A stretch of DNA of 64,000 bases from Aquilaria yunnanensis (lineage: Eukaryota > Streptophyta > Magnoliopsida > Malvales > Thymelaeaceae), in assembly GCA_039654915.1 (NCBI GenBank), contig JBDJPA010000011.1, forward strand, positions 4,340,001-4,404,000, given 5' to 3'. The notes below the pieces were generated by a model that saw nothing but the letters and a program-made list of their open reading frames with translations, was not told where the DNA came from and searched no databases. A program made the translations under genes and the position numbers. Shown here one piece after another: positions 13,088-25,620 of this stretch (its first letter is position 1; each line of letters begins with the position of its first letter).

Positions 13088-14072
13088 TAGAGGTGTTTAT
13101 GGGTTGGGTATGACTAGGTTTCGGCTCAACCCGACGCTATCCACATCATTGATTGGGTTTGCCAATTAATTACCCAACCCAACCCGAATACCCTTAAACT
13201 TGGTGATAACCCAAATTGCATAAAAACCGATTCAGGTTGGTTTAATATGACCTGATTTTTATATTTTTATGTAAGGCAACAGTGTTTATCTAAAACAGTT
13301 ATAAATAAGTAAAAAGCATACAATTATACTTCAAGTTTTAATTTATATAAAAAATGTCTCAATTCAAATAAAATTTAATGTGCCTAAAACTCTCAGAAAA
13401 AGACAAATCAAATGTATAACAATAATATAAAATAAAAAAAATCTACTAAAAACAAAAAGTATGGTCTAAACTTACTTTGGTTTTAAATAATGATCTCAAA
13501 ACTCAAATAACTTTAATGTCAATAAGCGAACAAGAAAAGTTAGTTGTAAAAGCTCACACTCACTGCCATAAATCTTTATCTTATAAATAAAAATCAGTTT
13601 GCAGTAGCCTGCATAAGTAACTGAATAATCTAACTCTTCCCAGTCAGCTTCTATCTCTTTTCTCTTTAACTTATATGTATGTCATATTGGCCAATTTTAA
13701 TACCCAACAACGAAAACTAGATGTGTACAAAATAGTCAAAGCCTTATGTAATTTTTTTACAAAAAAACATCTCAATCCAAAATAATTTTAAATAAGTAAA
13801 AAACAAATTGCGCAGCAAAAGAGAAATGAGTGCATTCTGAGCACTGCCATCATGTTATTAGAGATTAGAATTTAGGAATTGGGGGATGAAGTGGTTTGGT
13901 CAGGTTTATGTGAGTTTTACAATTAAAACCCACCCCGCCTGGCATAAATAATCCGATTCACCTTTTCAGTAACTGCCCCGACCCTAACTCCCATAAAACT
14001 ACATTGCTATCAGGTCGGTTTGGTTTGGGGCAACTGGTTTTGTAGATTGATCGGGTTGAATGAATACCTCTA
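13088..14072. mobile_element. hAT-type non-autonomous element (MITE), 985 bp
   Basis: It starts TAGAGGTGTTTATGGGTTGG, and the reverse complement of its right end starts TAGAGGTATTCATTCAACCC. The flanking 8-mers ccatctgt (13080-13087) and ccatccgt (14073-14080) match at 7 of 8 positions, as expected for the 8-bp target duplication of hAT elements. The interior is AT-rich with 'aacccgac' and 'caacccaacccgaa' strings near both ends, and no transposase. Confidence 0.75.
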
Positions 14073-15214
14073 CCATCCGTATTCCTTGATCGATGCGTCA
14101 CCATCACTACAACAAAATTCACTTAGAGCAATCGGCCATTCGATGGGTAAATGGTTGCCAATTTAACTTTTCAGTGACCAAAACAAATGGTCATGAAACG
14201 GTCGCTAAAACCCTGATTGCTAAGGGCTAATGACTGTTAGGCGACTGAATTGAAAACTAAAGTAGACAGTTGCCCCGAATGGTCGCTGGATACTAGATTG
14301 AATTAAAAAAAATTATTTCAATAAATTCAATTTCAAACTCATTGAAATTTAAATTCAATGCTTCTGGTTCTATCAAACTCGTTAAGGATCAATCTAGAAC
14401 CATGCCCAGAAAACTAAGTTCATCCAAAGAACATCACACCCAAAACATCAATCTAAAAAAAAAAAAAAGTAAAAGAAATAGATATTGAACTTCAAGTTAA
14501 GATTTTATCAAAATTTAAAAGAAATTTGAAGATAGTTCTTTAGAAAAAAATAAATAAGAAAAAAAGTATTGTTGAACTACATAGTCACTTGCTTGAGGGC
14601 CGACATCGATGACAGCAAAAGTCGCTCCGTTGAGGCCATCACCATCGGAAACATGCATCGAGGGAGACCATCAACTCCTTTCTAAATCATTAAGCTTAGA
14701 AAGCCAAACTAATAACCCAAAAACATAAAATAAACGATTAGATAATTGAACTTTAACTATAGATATATAAAAATCTAAAATGAATCTGAAATTGGTTATT
14801 TAGGAAAAGTTAAAGATGAGGTAAGTTGAATAGAACCATGAGAGCGCTTACACGGCAGCTGGAAATTGTCTTGTCATAGAGCACGCGACGGACAAACAAA
14901 GGTGTGGCTGAAGGAAGTGTTGTGGCAGACAAACAAAGTGAAAAAGTGTGTGGCTTTTACACTAGTTTGTAAACTTATTATATGCCATAGGTCCCCCAAC
15001 TTCTTGCTGTGTTACAAAGGTACCTAATTCTTTATAGCACCATTTAATTTAATCTTCACAGTTTGAAAAAATTAATAATTAAGCCACTAATCGGTTTTTA
15101 ACTTGGGCAACCAAAATATTGGCTAGGACGGTCACCCTAGAGACTGTCCTAGCAACTATCTTCGCAACCAACTTCAAATGGTTGCCACAAAACACTACTA
15201 AAAAACCCGTCGTT

Positions 15215-15545
15215 TCCAACTATTTTATTACCAACGGTCAAGCCGTTGGTAATTATCAACGTGTAGAACCGTTGGTAAAATTTTTCCAACGTGCACGCGT
15301 TGGTGCTTTTTTTTTTTCCCGTTACCAACGATTGTGACCGTTGGAATTAGGTTCCAAGTGTCACGCGTTGGTAAATATATACAATACTTGGAGCAATGCA
15401 TGTGTAATCTTTCCAACGACTTAAGCCGTTGGAAAAAAAATGCCTTGTACATTTACCAACGGCTTTGGCCGTTGGAAACTGATTAAATGATACAGTGCAT
15501 TTCGGCATAGGGTTTCCAACTGCTACGGCCGTTGGAAAATTCATT
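15215..15545. repeat. Left subterminal repeats of CACTA element B
   Basis: Short palindromic units alternate between 'taccaacg(g)...cgttgg' and 'ttccaac...gttggaaa', with several copies in 330 bp. CACTA accessory proteins of the TNPA type bind such subterminal repeats. The matching array is at the other end of the element. Confidence 0.7.
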
Positions 15546-15994
15546 TTTAAATTCCCCCCCCCCCCCCCCAAGCGCAGCTCGTCTTCTTCGTCGCGACAGA
15601 ATCCATTCTTTCTCTCTCTGCAACGCGACCTTCGTACTACACACACATTCACGTGGCCGGTCGATTGGGACCCGAAACAGCTTCTTTGAGGTCCGTTTTT
15701 GGTGGATCTGCTGTCGTTTACCACGATCTGAAGGTTAGCTTAATTTTTTTCCGAGAAATTTTTGATTTTTTTGGAGCTATTTCTCCCTATTTGAGCTTCT
15801 TGGTTGATAATGGGTTGAATATGTTGGTTTTTATTGTAGGATTGAAGTAATTTGGAGGTGTTTGAAGGAAGATAACATTTTGATTTGAGGTAACCGCGTT
15901 TATTTCATTTTTTTGATTTTTTTTCCCCAATAAATACGCATTTTCGGATTATATAGTATTAATTTGGTTTGAAATATGTGCAATATTTGTTATT

Positions 15995-17466
15995 TTGTGT
16001 TGCATTTGGTTGGAGATTTAGTTTTTAGGTTACCCATTACAATTGTTTTTTTATGTGCATTTTTTTACAATTTTTTGTTTATTTTGGGGATTAATTAGAC
16101 ATTATGAAATTATTAGTTTTAAGTGATTTGTTTAGGTAGTATATTTACATTTTGCAATGACAAAATATTGTAGAATATTTATATTTTTTTCATATGGTGA
16201 AAAACAATTTTTAAAATAAAATGATATTAGCTAAAATATATTTAAAAAAAAAGGATACTTCTCTTTTTGAACTAATTGAAAAATTAATAAAATGTTAAAC
16301 AAGTTAATATTAATATTAATCACAAGCATTAACTATTGGTTTATAAATATTAAAATCCATTATAGATATAGAAATTATTAGTAAATTTACAAAGATATAA
16401 ATTATTTAGAAAAATAAATTTTATTAGAAATATCTTATATATTTAGAGAAAATGGATTGGATGTGGTGTGAAATAAATATTGTTGGTGATTTACAAAATT
16501 TACAGATCTTATTGTGTAATCATGACATTTGGCCCACTTGCATGAAAATCAACTGGAATGATGTGTCCACTCCAGGGGCAAAGTGTAGGTTTCTAAAAAA
16601 GAAGAGTAATGTGTAGATTAGGTTGAACATAATGTGGTTTTTGCAACTTTCCCCTAGATTGTTTGCAAAAAATGCATAAAAGAATAGCAACTTATCAATA
16701 ACTCTATTGTTCTTTTCATGCCCTCGTAAAAATGTCTGGGTTTGACAATTCCCACAGGGCAGAGGCAGACTAAGAAAGGAAATGAAGAGAATATTATCAA
16801 ACCCGATGCCAGTTAGGTTAGGGTGTTCAACCTATTTCGCCATAAAATTGGAAGGAGGTTTATGTACTTACATCCAATTCGTTTTAATTTAAATTAATTA
16901 ACTTTCAAAATGATGTATTTTTATTTTTATATTTTTTTACTCAAAATTAATTTTAATTAAAAGTCCATATGATATAGTTGAAATAATCTATTGAAGATAT
17001 AATTTTTGTAATCTTACTAAATTTGTATGAACTTTTCTAAATTTCAGGAATTAAAAAAGAAAAATTTCTAAATATTTAACAATATCATAAAAATGGTCTT
17101 TTAAATAGATTATTGTATCTATATAATATTAACTTTCAAATAAAATTAATTTCAGATAAAAAATATAAAAATAAAAATAAATTAGCTAAAAAAATATTCT
17201 CTATAAAAATAAGTTAGTTCACTTAAATTAAAATGAATTATATAGAGCATCCATTTCTGACTTTTTAAATCTTTAATTAGAAGGAAAAGCAACTCTGGAT
17301 ATGGAGCATTAGTTTGTGTTGTATTTGGTTGGAGATTTAGTTTTTAGGTTACCCATTACAATTGCAAATTTATGTGCATTTTTCTTACAATTTTTTGTTT
17401 ATCTTCAGAATTAATTAGAAATTATGAAATTATTAGTTTTAAGTGATTTGTTTAGGTAGTATATTT
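15995..17466. repeat. 160-bp direct repeat flanking a 1.15-kb segment
   Basis: The stretches 15995-16150 and 17310-17466 are near-copies, sharing ttggttggagatttagtttt and ttaagtgatttgtttaggta. They lie inside CACTA B, in the place where its transposase body should be. The DNA between contains a foldback element and a piece resembling one MULE end (16570-16655). Confidence 0.6.
16855..17262. mobile_element. AT-rich foldback MITE inside CACTA B
   Basis: The left arm (from about 16875: ttcgttttaatttaaattaa) matches the reverse complement of the right arm (ending about 17250: ttcattttaatttaagtgaa) for well over 100 bp with mismatches. No coding capacity. A target duplication was not determined. 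Confidence 0.5.
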
Positions 17467-17935
17467 ATGTGCGAAATTATTTAGTATAATTTAAAATAGT
17501 AAATAATTTTTATTGTTCATTTGTACATTTTGTGTTGTTGATTTATTTGTCTATTTTTTTTATTAATGTATTTTAAATGGATAAATAAAAAGATTTATTA
17601 TGTGCCAAAAAATAGGGAAAATAACAAAAACAAACAAAGAATGTGTGAAAAAAAAAAAGAAATGAAATTGTAGAATGTCTCGCTGAAATGGCACTAGGCT
17701 GGTTCATAACTATTATATTGTATACATATGTGATTTTAGACATAGTTTTTCAATACCTAAACTTAATTTACACTCAATCCTGCATCCTTAACAAAATTAT
17801 AGTTCTACCATTTACTTTAATACCTTAACAAAAGTGTCATGAATAATTTCTTATTCATTGTCCATCATTTAATTTTTTTAATTGAATTATCCTTGCTATA
17901 TAACCAGCATTCCCCGTACATATAAATATATAAAT

Positions 17936-17978
17936 ACACACACACACACACACATACACACACACACACACACACATG
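17936..17978. repeat. CA/TG microsatellite
   Basis: About 20 nearly perfect AC dinucleotides broken by one 'at'. Confidence 0.9.
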
Positions 17979-18160
17979 AATATAATTATATATTTGGTAC
18001 AATCATAAATATATATAAGTTCATAAAATTTTCTCTATAAACATAATTTCAAAAATTGGGCTTATTAAAGACATGATATCATATACAAGGAAGTAAGAAT
18101 CATCAGAATAAATCCCAAACCTTAATAATTAATTGAACCCCCCCTTCCACATTCTATATC

Positions 18161-18583
18161 CCTAAACAGTTTGGGTTAGTTGAGATCCGGAATAGCCGCA
18201 GATATCAGAAGTTTGATCCTTTTATTCTAGCATCACAGGCTGGCCAAGTTTACTACACACGATATCCGAGTAAGTCACGTGAAAGAAACGGGTGGTCAGC
18301 TATTATGAAGATAAAACCTCGATGGATAATACAGGCTGCAGTTCTGGACACGGATGACGTGTATCAAGACAGTGGATCCGTTAATTGTCAAAGAATTGAA
18401 GATGAACAAATTGAGGAGTTAGCTGACCCGAGTGTCGTTGATGATATTGAAGAAGATGTACTTGAGGAGGGGGATCTAATGGCGAGACAGAGGATGATGA
18501 GGAGTTTATATCCGATGACAGTGACTCTGAAGAGTCCGAGGACTTTGAGTCGAATGACAGCAGTGGGTCGAATGAATGATTAG
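18161..18583 (+). pseudogene. TNP2-type CACTA transposase, C-terminal exon only
   Basis: The open frame runs from about 18161 (probable acceptor at 18169) to a TAG at 18581-18583. It reads GLVEIRNSRRYQ, then KFDPFILASQAGQVYY, then WSAIMKIKPR. This is the C-terminal domain (DUF4216-like) that follows the transposase core in plant En/Spm proteins, and it ends in an acidic tail. The upstream transposase domain is absent from the window, having been replaced by the repeat-rich segment 15960-18160. It is therefore a truncated remnant. It lies just upstream of the accessory gene and in the same direction, the usual CACTA order. Confidence 0.75.
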
Positions 18584-18734
18584 ATAACATGTACTAGGAA
18601 TAATGATAGGATGGTAATTTTTATGTATGTGATGAAAATATTTGAGTATGTTTATGTACCCCTAATACTGCACAATATATGTCAATAAATATATGTTATA
18701 TTTAATTCACCAACTTACCTAAAAATAAATGCAG

Positions 18735-19325
18735 ATGCCTCGTAAAGGGGATAACACTTATAAACGCAGACCTGGGAAAGGACCATTTGCGCAGTTTAAG
18801 GAAGTGATGGAACCAATACTTAATGAACGACATAAGATGGGTTCTTCATCCCGGGCACAGGAGGATGTCGGTGTAGAGACGTAGGGAACAACAGTGCCAC
18901 CCACACAGGTCCCCTCACATGAGCACCGATCTGACGGCGGTGGAGGCACGCCATCTGCACATGGATCTGGTGCGCGGCACCTGAGGTACCCCATAGTGAC
19001 GACCCATCCCTCAGATGATGATATGCATATTGATGACATCCCATCATCGATGTCACAGACAGCAGGGCGACCGCGGATGAGGATATCCTCACATGGTAAC
19101 ACGTAAGTGATAAATACCAGACACAAGTATTAATATTAGTAAGAGTAAATACTTTACATGGAATCATTCTTTGAAACTTAAGTCCGATAATTTCGACGAC
19201 ACAGATTCATTCCAGCTGCGGCGACACGGTTAGTGACACCATGTTTCACCACACATTTCAAACCATATTCTGATTGGTCATCCGTCTCTCCATCAGACAT
19301 GCAGCAATGCTGGCGTGTTTTTGAG
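18735..19325 (+). pseudogene. CACTA accessory gene (Transposase_24/TNPA type), exons 1-2
   Basis: Exon 1 is 18735-19102, starting ATGCCTCGTAAAGG directly after an AG acceptor. Exon 2 is 19205-19325. They join in phase. The start reads MPRKGDNTYKRRPGKG. Exon 2 contains FKPYSDWSSVSPSDMQQCW. TAG at 18882-18884 (codon 50) stops the frame, so this copy is broken even before the retrotransposon insertion. The gene continues at 35369 after the LTR element, which landed in the following intron 30 bases past the donor. Proteins of this family bind the subterminal repeats and assist transposition. The copy at 60063-61590 shares the exon pattern. Confidence 0.75.
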
Positions 19326-19355
19326 GTATGACAATAATATTACTATGATAATGAT

Positions 19356-22306
19356 TGTTGACACCCAATTTCGTCCAACCCCCTTTAAAAATTAAGTTAA
19401 AAAAAATTAAAATTAAAAAAAAATTAAAAAAAAAAATTAATTATTATTGTTAGTATTATTAAAAGATAAAAATAAATTAGATAGCTTATAGAGGCATTTT
19501 ATTTTATAGGATTAGTTAAATAATATATATATGTGTGTGTATAAAATAATATTATTATTATTAAAAAAAAAATGAGATCGAGGAGCTTCGAGGAGCTTCC
19601 TCTTTAATTTTAAAACACTGATCACTCTCTCTCCCCGATCTGATCTCTTCTTTTGGGCTCTTCCTACTAATAAAAAAAAGAAAAAAAGAAAAAAAAGAAA
19701 AAGAGAGAGGAGGACTCCCACACGGCTCTCCTTCCTCGCCTTCTCCAGCACTCTGTCCTCCCTTTAAAAAAATCTCTTTCCTCTGAAAAACACGAATCTC
19801 CAGCTCCTCTTTCTCTCTTACTCTCTTCTCTCTTCCAGACTTTCTCTCTCTCTCTCTCCCTCTCGCAACAGCCAGCTCTCTTCTTCTTCTCCTCCTTCTT
19901 TCTGCCATAACCACCGTCTTCTCTCCTTAAAACGAAACTCTCTTCTTTCTCTCCCTTCCCTTCTCTATCTCACGACTCTCATCTCTCTCGCCTGGGGGAT
20001 ATCTCTCTCTTTGGTCGCCTTCCACGAATCACGCTCCAAACGCCCAGCTGTTCTTCGTCGCCCCCCCTGCCATCGCTTCTTCCGCCGTCTCGAGTGCCCG
20101 CCGTGCTCCCCCTGCTTCGTGCTCCACCGTCCCGCGCCTGCGCTCCAGGCTCTCTCGTGCCTCGCCTCCCCTGCTAGATCGCCCCCGTGCTGCTGCTCTC
20201 TCTCCCCCGCGTCGCTCACCCGTTCGCCCGGCCAGCCGCCGCATCCAGCTCCTGCCGCTGCGCCCGCCAAGCTCCTCCAGTTTCCGGCCTAGTCCTCCGG
20301 CTGTTGCTCTCCCTCCGCCGCGCAATCGCCACCCCCTTCCCAGCTGCATCGCCATCCCATCGCTGCAGCGCCACCGTCGCGAGAAGAGAAAGAAGTAAAA
20401 ACGCTGGCAGACGCGTTTTTGCGTTTTGACTAAGTCAAAGTTGCTTTTTTTTGGGTAAAATTCTTATTTAGTCCTTAGTTATCTTTATTTTATTCATTTA
20501 AGTCACTAACATATTTTATGTTGCAGATTAACCCCCGACAGCAAGATTTTCATTATTCATATTTTTCTTTGTTTTCTTTATTAATATTGGTTTGACCTTA
20601 CATTAAATTTGATTATTAAATTGATATAGGAGAACAACATAGGATTGTGATTTGATATGTTTATTTATTTATTTATTTATCCTTATTTTTAGAATAGTTT
20701 AATTTTAATTCTATTAGTGCATCTAATGTGTACCAAATTATTGGTTAAGTAACATATAAATTATTGGAAAATCTGACCTAAGATCGATTATCAAAATCCA
20801 TGTCCAGATGATTCGGTTAGAATCCATGGTTTGGATATCAATTTAAAATTGTTTAAAGTAAACAAAAATTAAAATTAAATAATGAAACATAGCTCGCAAA
20901 TCGATCTGTTGTTGATCCAAATCTGAGCCGAAAGTCTAATTTTGGCTTAATCCTAGTTAAATCCCTAGATTTATTTGATTTATCTGAGACTTTAAGTTTG
21001 TTTTGACTTACAATTTAGCCACTGATGTTTATTTTCTTTTTTTTTTTTATGTTTTTGTTTATTCAGTTAATTAAAGGTGTAAAATTCACTTAGCAATTAA
21101 CATTAAGTTTAACTATATGATTAGCTTATATAAATAATTTAAATAAATAATTTGTCTTCGGATTTATCTGATTTGTTCATTTGAAACTTTAAGTTTGTTT
21201 TGATTTACAACTTGATCTCTGATTTACTTATGTTCTTTATTTTGTGTTTTGTTTGTTCAAATAATTAAACGCATAAACTAACTTAGAAATTGTCATTAAA
21301 CTTAATTATATGATTAGGTTAGATAGGTAATTTTAATAGATAATTTATCATCGGATTTATTTGATTTGTTCGTCTGAGACTTTAAGGTTGTTTTGAATTG
21401 CAATTTGGCCATTAATGTTTATTCTCTTTTATGTCTTTGTTTGTTCATTTAATTAAGAGCATGAATAAACTTAAAGAATTAGTATTAAACATAATGGTAT
21501 GATTTGATTAGATAAATATTTTTAATAATTAATTTGCCCCTGGTCTTATTTGATTTGCATATTTGAGACTCTAATATTGTTCTGATTTACAAATTGGTCA
21601 TTGCTTTACTTATGATTTTCTTTTATAGTTTTGCTTGGTTTATTAAAATCATTAATTAGCTTAGAAATTAATATTAAGTATAATTAGATTAGATAAACCT
21701 TTTTTTTAATAAGTAATCTAAAATAGTTTAACGTGATAAAAAAATCACACTCAGGAAAATTCAGGCTGAGTGTGCTATTTAATAATTAATTAAATAATTA
21801 ATTTTTAAATTAAATTCCATATCCGGACGATCCGGCAGGATCTACGGTTTGGAAAATATCAAACTTTTTTTTTTTAAAAAAATAAATAAATTAAATAAAA
21901 AGATAAAAATCCATATTTTTACAATATGGATAAAATTGTTTAAAATTTCACCAAAATTCCGTGTCCAAATGACTCGGCAGAGTCCATGGTTCGGAATCAA
22001 AATCTTCCGTGTCCAAATGACTCGGCAGAGTCCATGGTTCGGAAGTATAAAATTTTACCTGAATTAATTACCAAAATCCACATTTTTGACTAATTCAGTT
22101 AAAATATCTAAATTAACTGAAAATTTTTAAAAGCAAAGTAAAACAAAATTAAAATCAACTAAGGTGCCAATTTTGGGCGCTATAACAATATTGTTTTAGC
22201 GTAACCGTACTCCCGATCCCCGAACTCTCGCAGACCAATTTTAAGGTGACCAATCGACCTAGGTAAACCGATTGGTGGCGACTCCAGAAAACCCGACGTT
22301 GCCACA
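19356..22306 (+). repeat. 5' LTR of the cargo retrotransposon
   Basis: 2951 bp. It has a TATA-like string (tataaaata, 19540-19548), then a strongly CT-rich stretch (19620-20030), a GC-rich patch (20030-20395) and an AT-rich half. In the last part, about four degenerate units of roughly 190 bp (20965-21720) repeat the phrase 'gactttaagtttgttttga'. A 43-bp segment containing TCCGTGTCCAAATGACTCGG is duplicated in tandem (21957-22045), with diverged relatives near 20800 and 21815. Open frames in the GC-rich patch exist on both strands and are most likely not coding. Confidence 0.93.
19540..19548 (+). promoter_or_regulatory. Putative TATA box of the LTR promoter
   Basis: The sequence tataaaata lies about 185 bp into the LTR, upstream of a CT-rich transcript-leader-like stretch. 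The same site exists in the 3' LTR at +12988. Position and sequence only. Confidence 0.4.
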
Positions 22307-22309
22307 GCT

Positions 22310-22328
22310 TGGCGACTCCACTGGGGAC
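22310..22328 (+). other. Primer-binding site, tRNA-Arg type
   Basis: TGGCGACTCCACTGGGGAC begins 4 bases after the 5' LTR. It is complementary to the 3' end of plant tRNA-Arg(ACG) including CCA, with one or two mismatches as I recall that tRNA. A tRNA-Arg primer is typical of Ogre/TAT elements. Confidence 0.7.
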
Positions 22329-24339
22329 TCCTGGTTAGTGAGTCAAGCGTAAAAGTTGATTTATTTTGTTCTGTTTTGTTTATTTTTATGTGGATTTATA
22401 TGTTATATTTACTTATTCTAAACATGCATAATGCATTCACAAAATGAAGCTCTATACCCGAGCTTCCTCAAATCGAACACAATTCTTTCTAAGCGGAATT
22501 GGTGTTGTTGTCCTTGAGAGGCCATGGTCTCCAAGCCTTCACCGGTTTCAAAGTAGCAAAGTAGTGTATTGCCTTCTGAGACGGTTAGTCTCTGCATGGG
22601 CCCACGAAAAGCTACGACTCGAATTAATCCATTCCTTACATAAACCTTAGAGGGTAAGGAATCGGGCTGTCACTATAATTTAGTGACGGGATTCGGGAAC
22701 TATCTCTTGCCTTTTTGATAAGCCACCTTATGCATATAGAACTCCCCACTTAACCATAGAACTGACCATAGAATTTCTACCATTTTACCAACGCCATAAG
22801 CATATCCTTGTTATGCTGTGTTGTTACTCTACACTTTTCTTCGTATGGTTTTAACTTGTTTATCCATAATACTTCATGAGTTGTTAATTACTATTTAACT
22901 TATTGATAACCTTATTTTTCTTTTGTTATACTTCCGTTCTGTGCAATTATTCTTCATGCATCAAAACCACGCATCAAATTATGCTAACTTTTTGGTCTTT
23001 TTAATAATAACTAGAAGTCTTGAAGTTTCACAATAGTTGATAATCAAGCTCACTCATTGCATACATCCATTACATCAATCACATGCATATAAAATCTGAT
23101 AAAAATAATCTCATTGCATGTATTCCATTACATCAATCACGTGCATATAAATTTTGATAAAAAAACATAATCTCATTATGTATTGCATGCATCCATTGCA
23201 TCAATCATATACATGTAAAATCTAATAAAATGAATCTCACTTTAAAAAGGTAAAATTGGACCTCAACATCGATATCCAACTCGGCTCCAAACAAGACTAA
23301 TGGCAGAACAAACTAAAGGACGTCTCATAGATATAGAGTCCAAGATAGAAAATATGGCCGGAGCAATTACCTCCTCATTACACCAAAAAATGAAATTCAT
23401 TTTTGAAGGAAAGTTAATCACAGTCTTTGCTGAAGAAGGCATTCTGCTATCATCTATATCAATAGTAGCAAAGGCCAAGTGACCTTCTTTTCCAAGTTGG
23501 TGTGACCCAAATCCCAAATGTAACTGAAAAGTCTGTGGTGCTGAAACTCAAGGTCCAACAGTTGGTCGAGTCTAAGTTGCTAGGCCATGATGTGATTGAT
23601 AATTGAAAGTGAAGATTTTGAGCTGGAATTACATTAATTTTGGAAGGGCTCCAAGTCAGATCTGACCTAACAGTCCGCACACACTTTTGAATGACAGGGA
23701 ATCCTTTGAATAAACTTGTATCTTTGAAAGCTTGCAAAAGTAATTTAATAGTAAAAATCTCCTAGATTTAGTCCAGAATCTAGGGTGTAGTCTTTGTTAA
23801 ATGGACACCTGCTATTCTTTTTCTGGTACAACAAAAAGATGTGATGCGTGCATTCTACTACTTTCCATTTTTACACTCTTTGCTATTATACTATCCATTA
23901 TTGCCATCACACTTTACTTTTCGACAACCGGTAATTCTTTTTGTTCTCTAACAAAAAGATGTTGCGTGTGCATTCTACCACTTTTTAATCCTATTATTAC
24001 TTCTACACATTCTACCAATTTTTACCAAAAATTCAATTATTACACCTACACATTCTACCACTTCTTACCAAACATTCCGTTTTTACATCCATCTCTCACT
24101 CCTTTCCATTATACTATCCATTATTGCTATCATACTTTGCTTTCTAAATGATACTACTCGTGGGTGAAAATAAAAAGTTAAGGGAAATTTGATAGTAATG
24201 ATCTTGAAAATGCTGTCAAATCTAGTAAGAAAGATTTTAAATGTTGCACCCCAACTCTCAAAAAAAGAATTCATAGTGGTTATCAACATCCTTGCAAGAA
24301 GTCTGGGGTTAGCTTCCAAAAAAGTTAGCTCTCATATTA

Positions 24340-24860
24340 AATGACTTCAGTGGCCTCCCAATTCTCACAAATGCTCAATACAAAAAAAAAAAGGGATTCT
24401 CAGTTTTCCACAACACAAATTCCAACAAAGGAAAGAAGTTCATCCCTTCCATCAAAAGCCATTAAAGGGAAAATCCAAAACAAAAAAAAAGAGACAGAGA
24501 GCAAACACAAGCAACTAAAGCCACTTGAATCATCTCACTTCAAGAAGGCTATGATCTCGGTTCTCCATAACACAAATTCCAAAAAAAAAAAAAGGGAAAA
24601 AGTTCATCCCTTCCATAAAAAAGCCAACAAGGGAAAATTCAAAACAAAAAAAAAAGAGAGACTGAGAGCAAACACAAGCAAGTAAGGCCACTTGAATCAT
24701 CTCATTTCAAGAAGGCTATGATCTCGGTTCTCTGTAACAAAAACTCCGAAAAGGAAAAAGTTCATCCCTTCCATAAAAAAGCCAACAAGGGAAAATTCAA
24801 AACCAAAAAGAACTGAGAACAAGCACGAGCAAGCAAGGCCACTTGAGTCATCTCACTTCA
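24340..24860. repeat. About 190-bp tandem repeat, three units
   Basis: Each unit contains 'cacttgaatcatctcacttc', 'gctatgatctcggttctc' and 'aagttcatcccttcca', with poly-A tracts of varying length between. The poly-A tracts keep a lysine-rich frame open (24341-24685), which I do not regard as a gene. Confidence 0.75.
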
Positions 24861-25139
24861 AGAGAGTTATCAAGTATGTTATCACCATAGCTCACAAAAA
24901 AAAAAGGAAATAAAAAAAAACAAGAAAAGAAAAGAAACGAAGCTCAAGTTAGAGCCAAAGAAAGAAAAAGAAAAAAAGTGAGCTATGGATTCTAGACTGA
25001 AAACCTGCAAAGGCGGTTTAGAAGACAAAAGCAACCCTCAAGCCAAGCATACATAAAGACCACGATAGTTGGGGGGCAACAGATGAGGTTTAACTTTCTG
25101 GAAAGAGTGGCAAGTTTGAGGTCATCACTATTGAGTTTT

Positions 25140-25620
25140 TCACCATAATCAAATTTGCTCACGAGTAGTATTAAAAGACCCTTCTTTCAAACCACTTAAA
25201 CTTAACTTTTCTCAGACTTATCATCCTCATTCAGTTAAAAGACTATCATTGTGAAATATGTTTCTACCTTATTTAATACTGCTCACGAGTAGTATTAAAA
25301 GACCATTCTTTCACACCACTTAAATTTAACTTTCCTCAGACCTAACATCCTCATTCAGTTAAAAGACTATCATTGTGAATCATGTTTCTACCTTATTTAA
25401 TACTGCTCAAGAGTAGTATTAAAATACCCTTCTTTCACACCACTCAAACTTAACTTTACTCAGACCTAATATTTACCTCTTAATATTATTCTCATTCAGC
25501 TAAAAGACTGCTACAAAAAAAAAAAACATTCAAACTTAATTTTCCTCACGCCTAACAGTTACCTCTCGATATCATCCTCATTCAGCTAAAAGGCTATCCT
25601 TGCGAATCATGTTTATACCT
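25140..25620. repeat. About 125-bp tandem repeat, four units
   Basis: Units share 'gagtagtattaaaagaccc', 'cttaactttcctcagacct' and 'cattcagttaaaagactatc' with small changes. The last unit is the most diverged. Confidence 0.75.

Noticed and set aside
20011..20429. Arg/Pro/Ala-rich open frames in the GC-rich part of the LTR (again at 32999-33417)
   Set aside because: They overlap on both strands and follow base composition, with no recognisable domain. The LTR is not expected to encode protein.
24341..24685. 114-residue lysine-rich frame
   Set aside because: It spans a tandem repeat with poly-A tracts. The amino-acid sequence simply translates the repeat.
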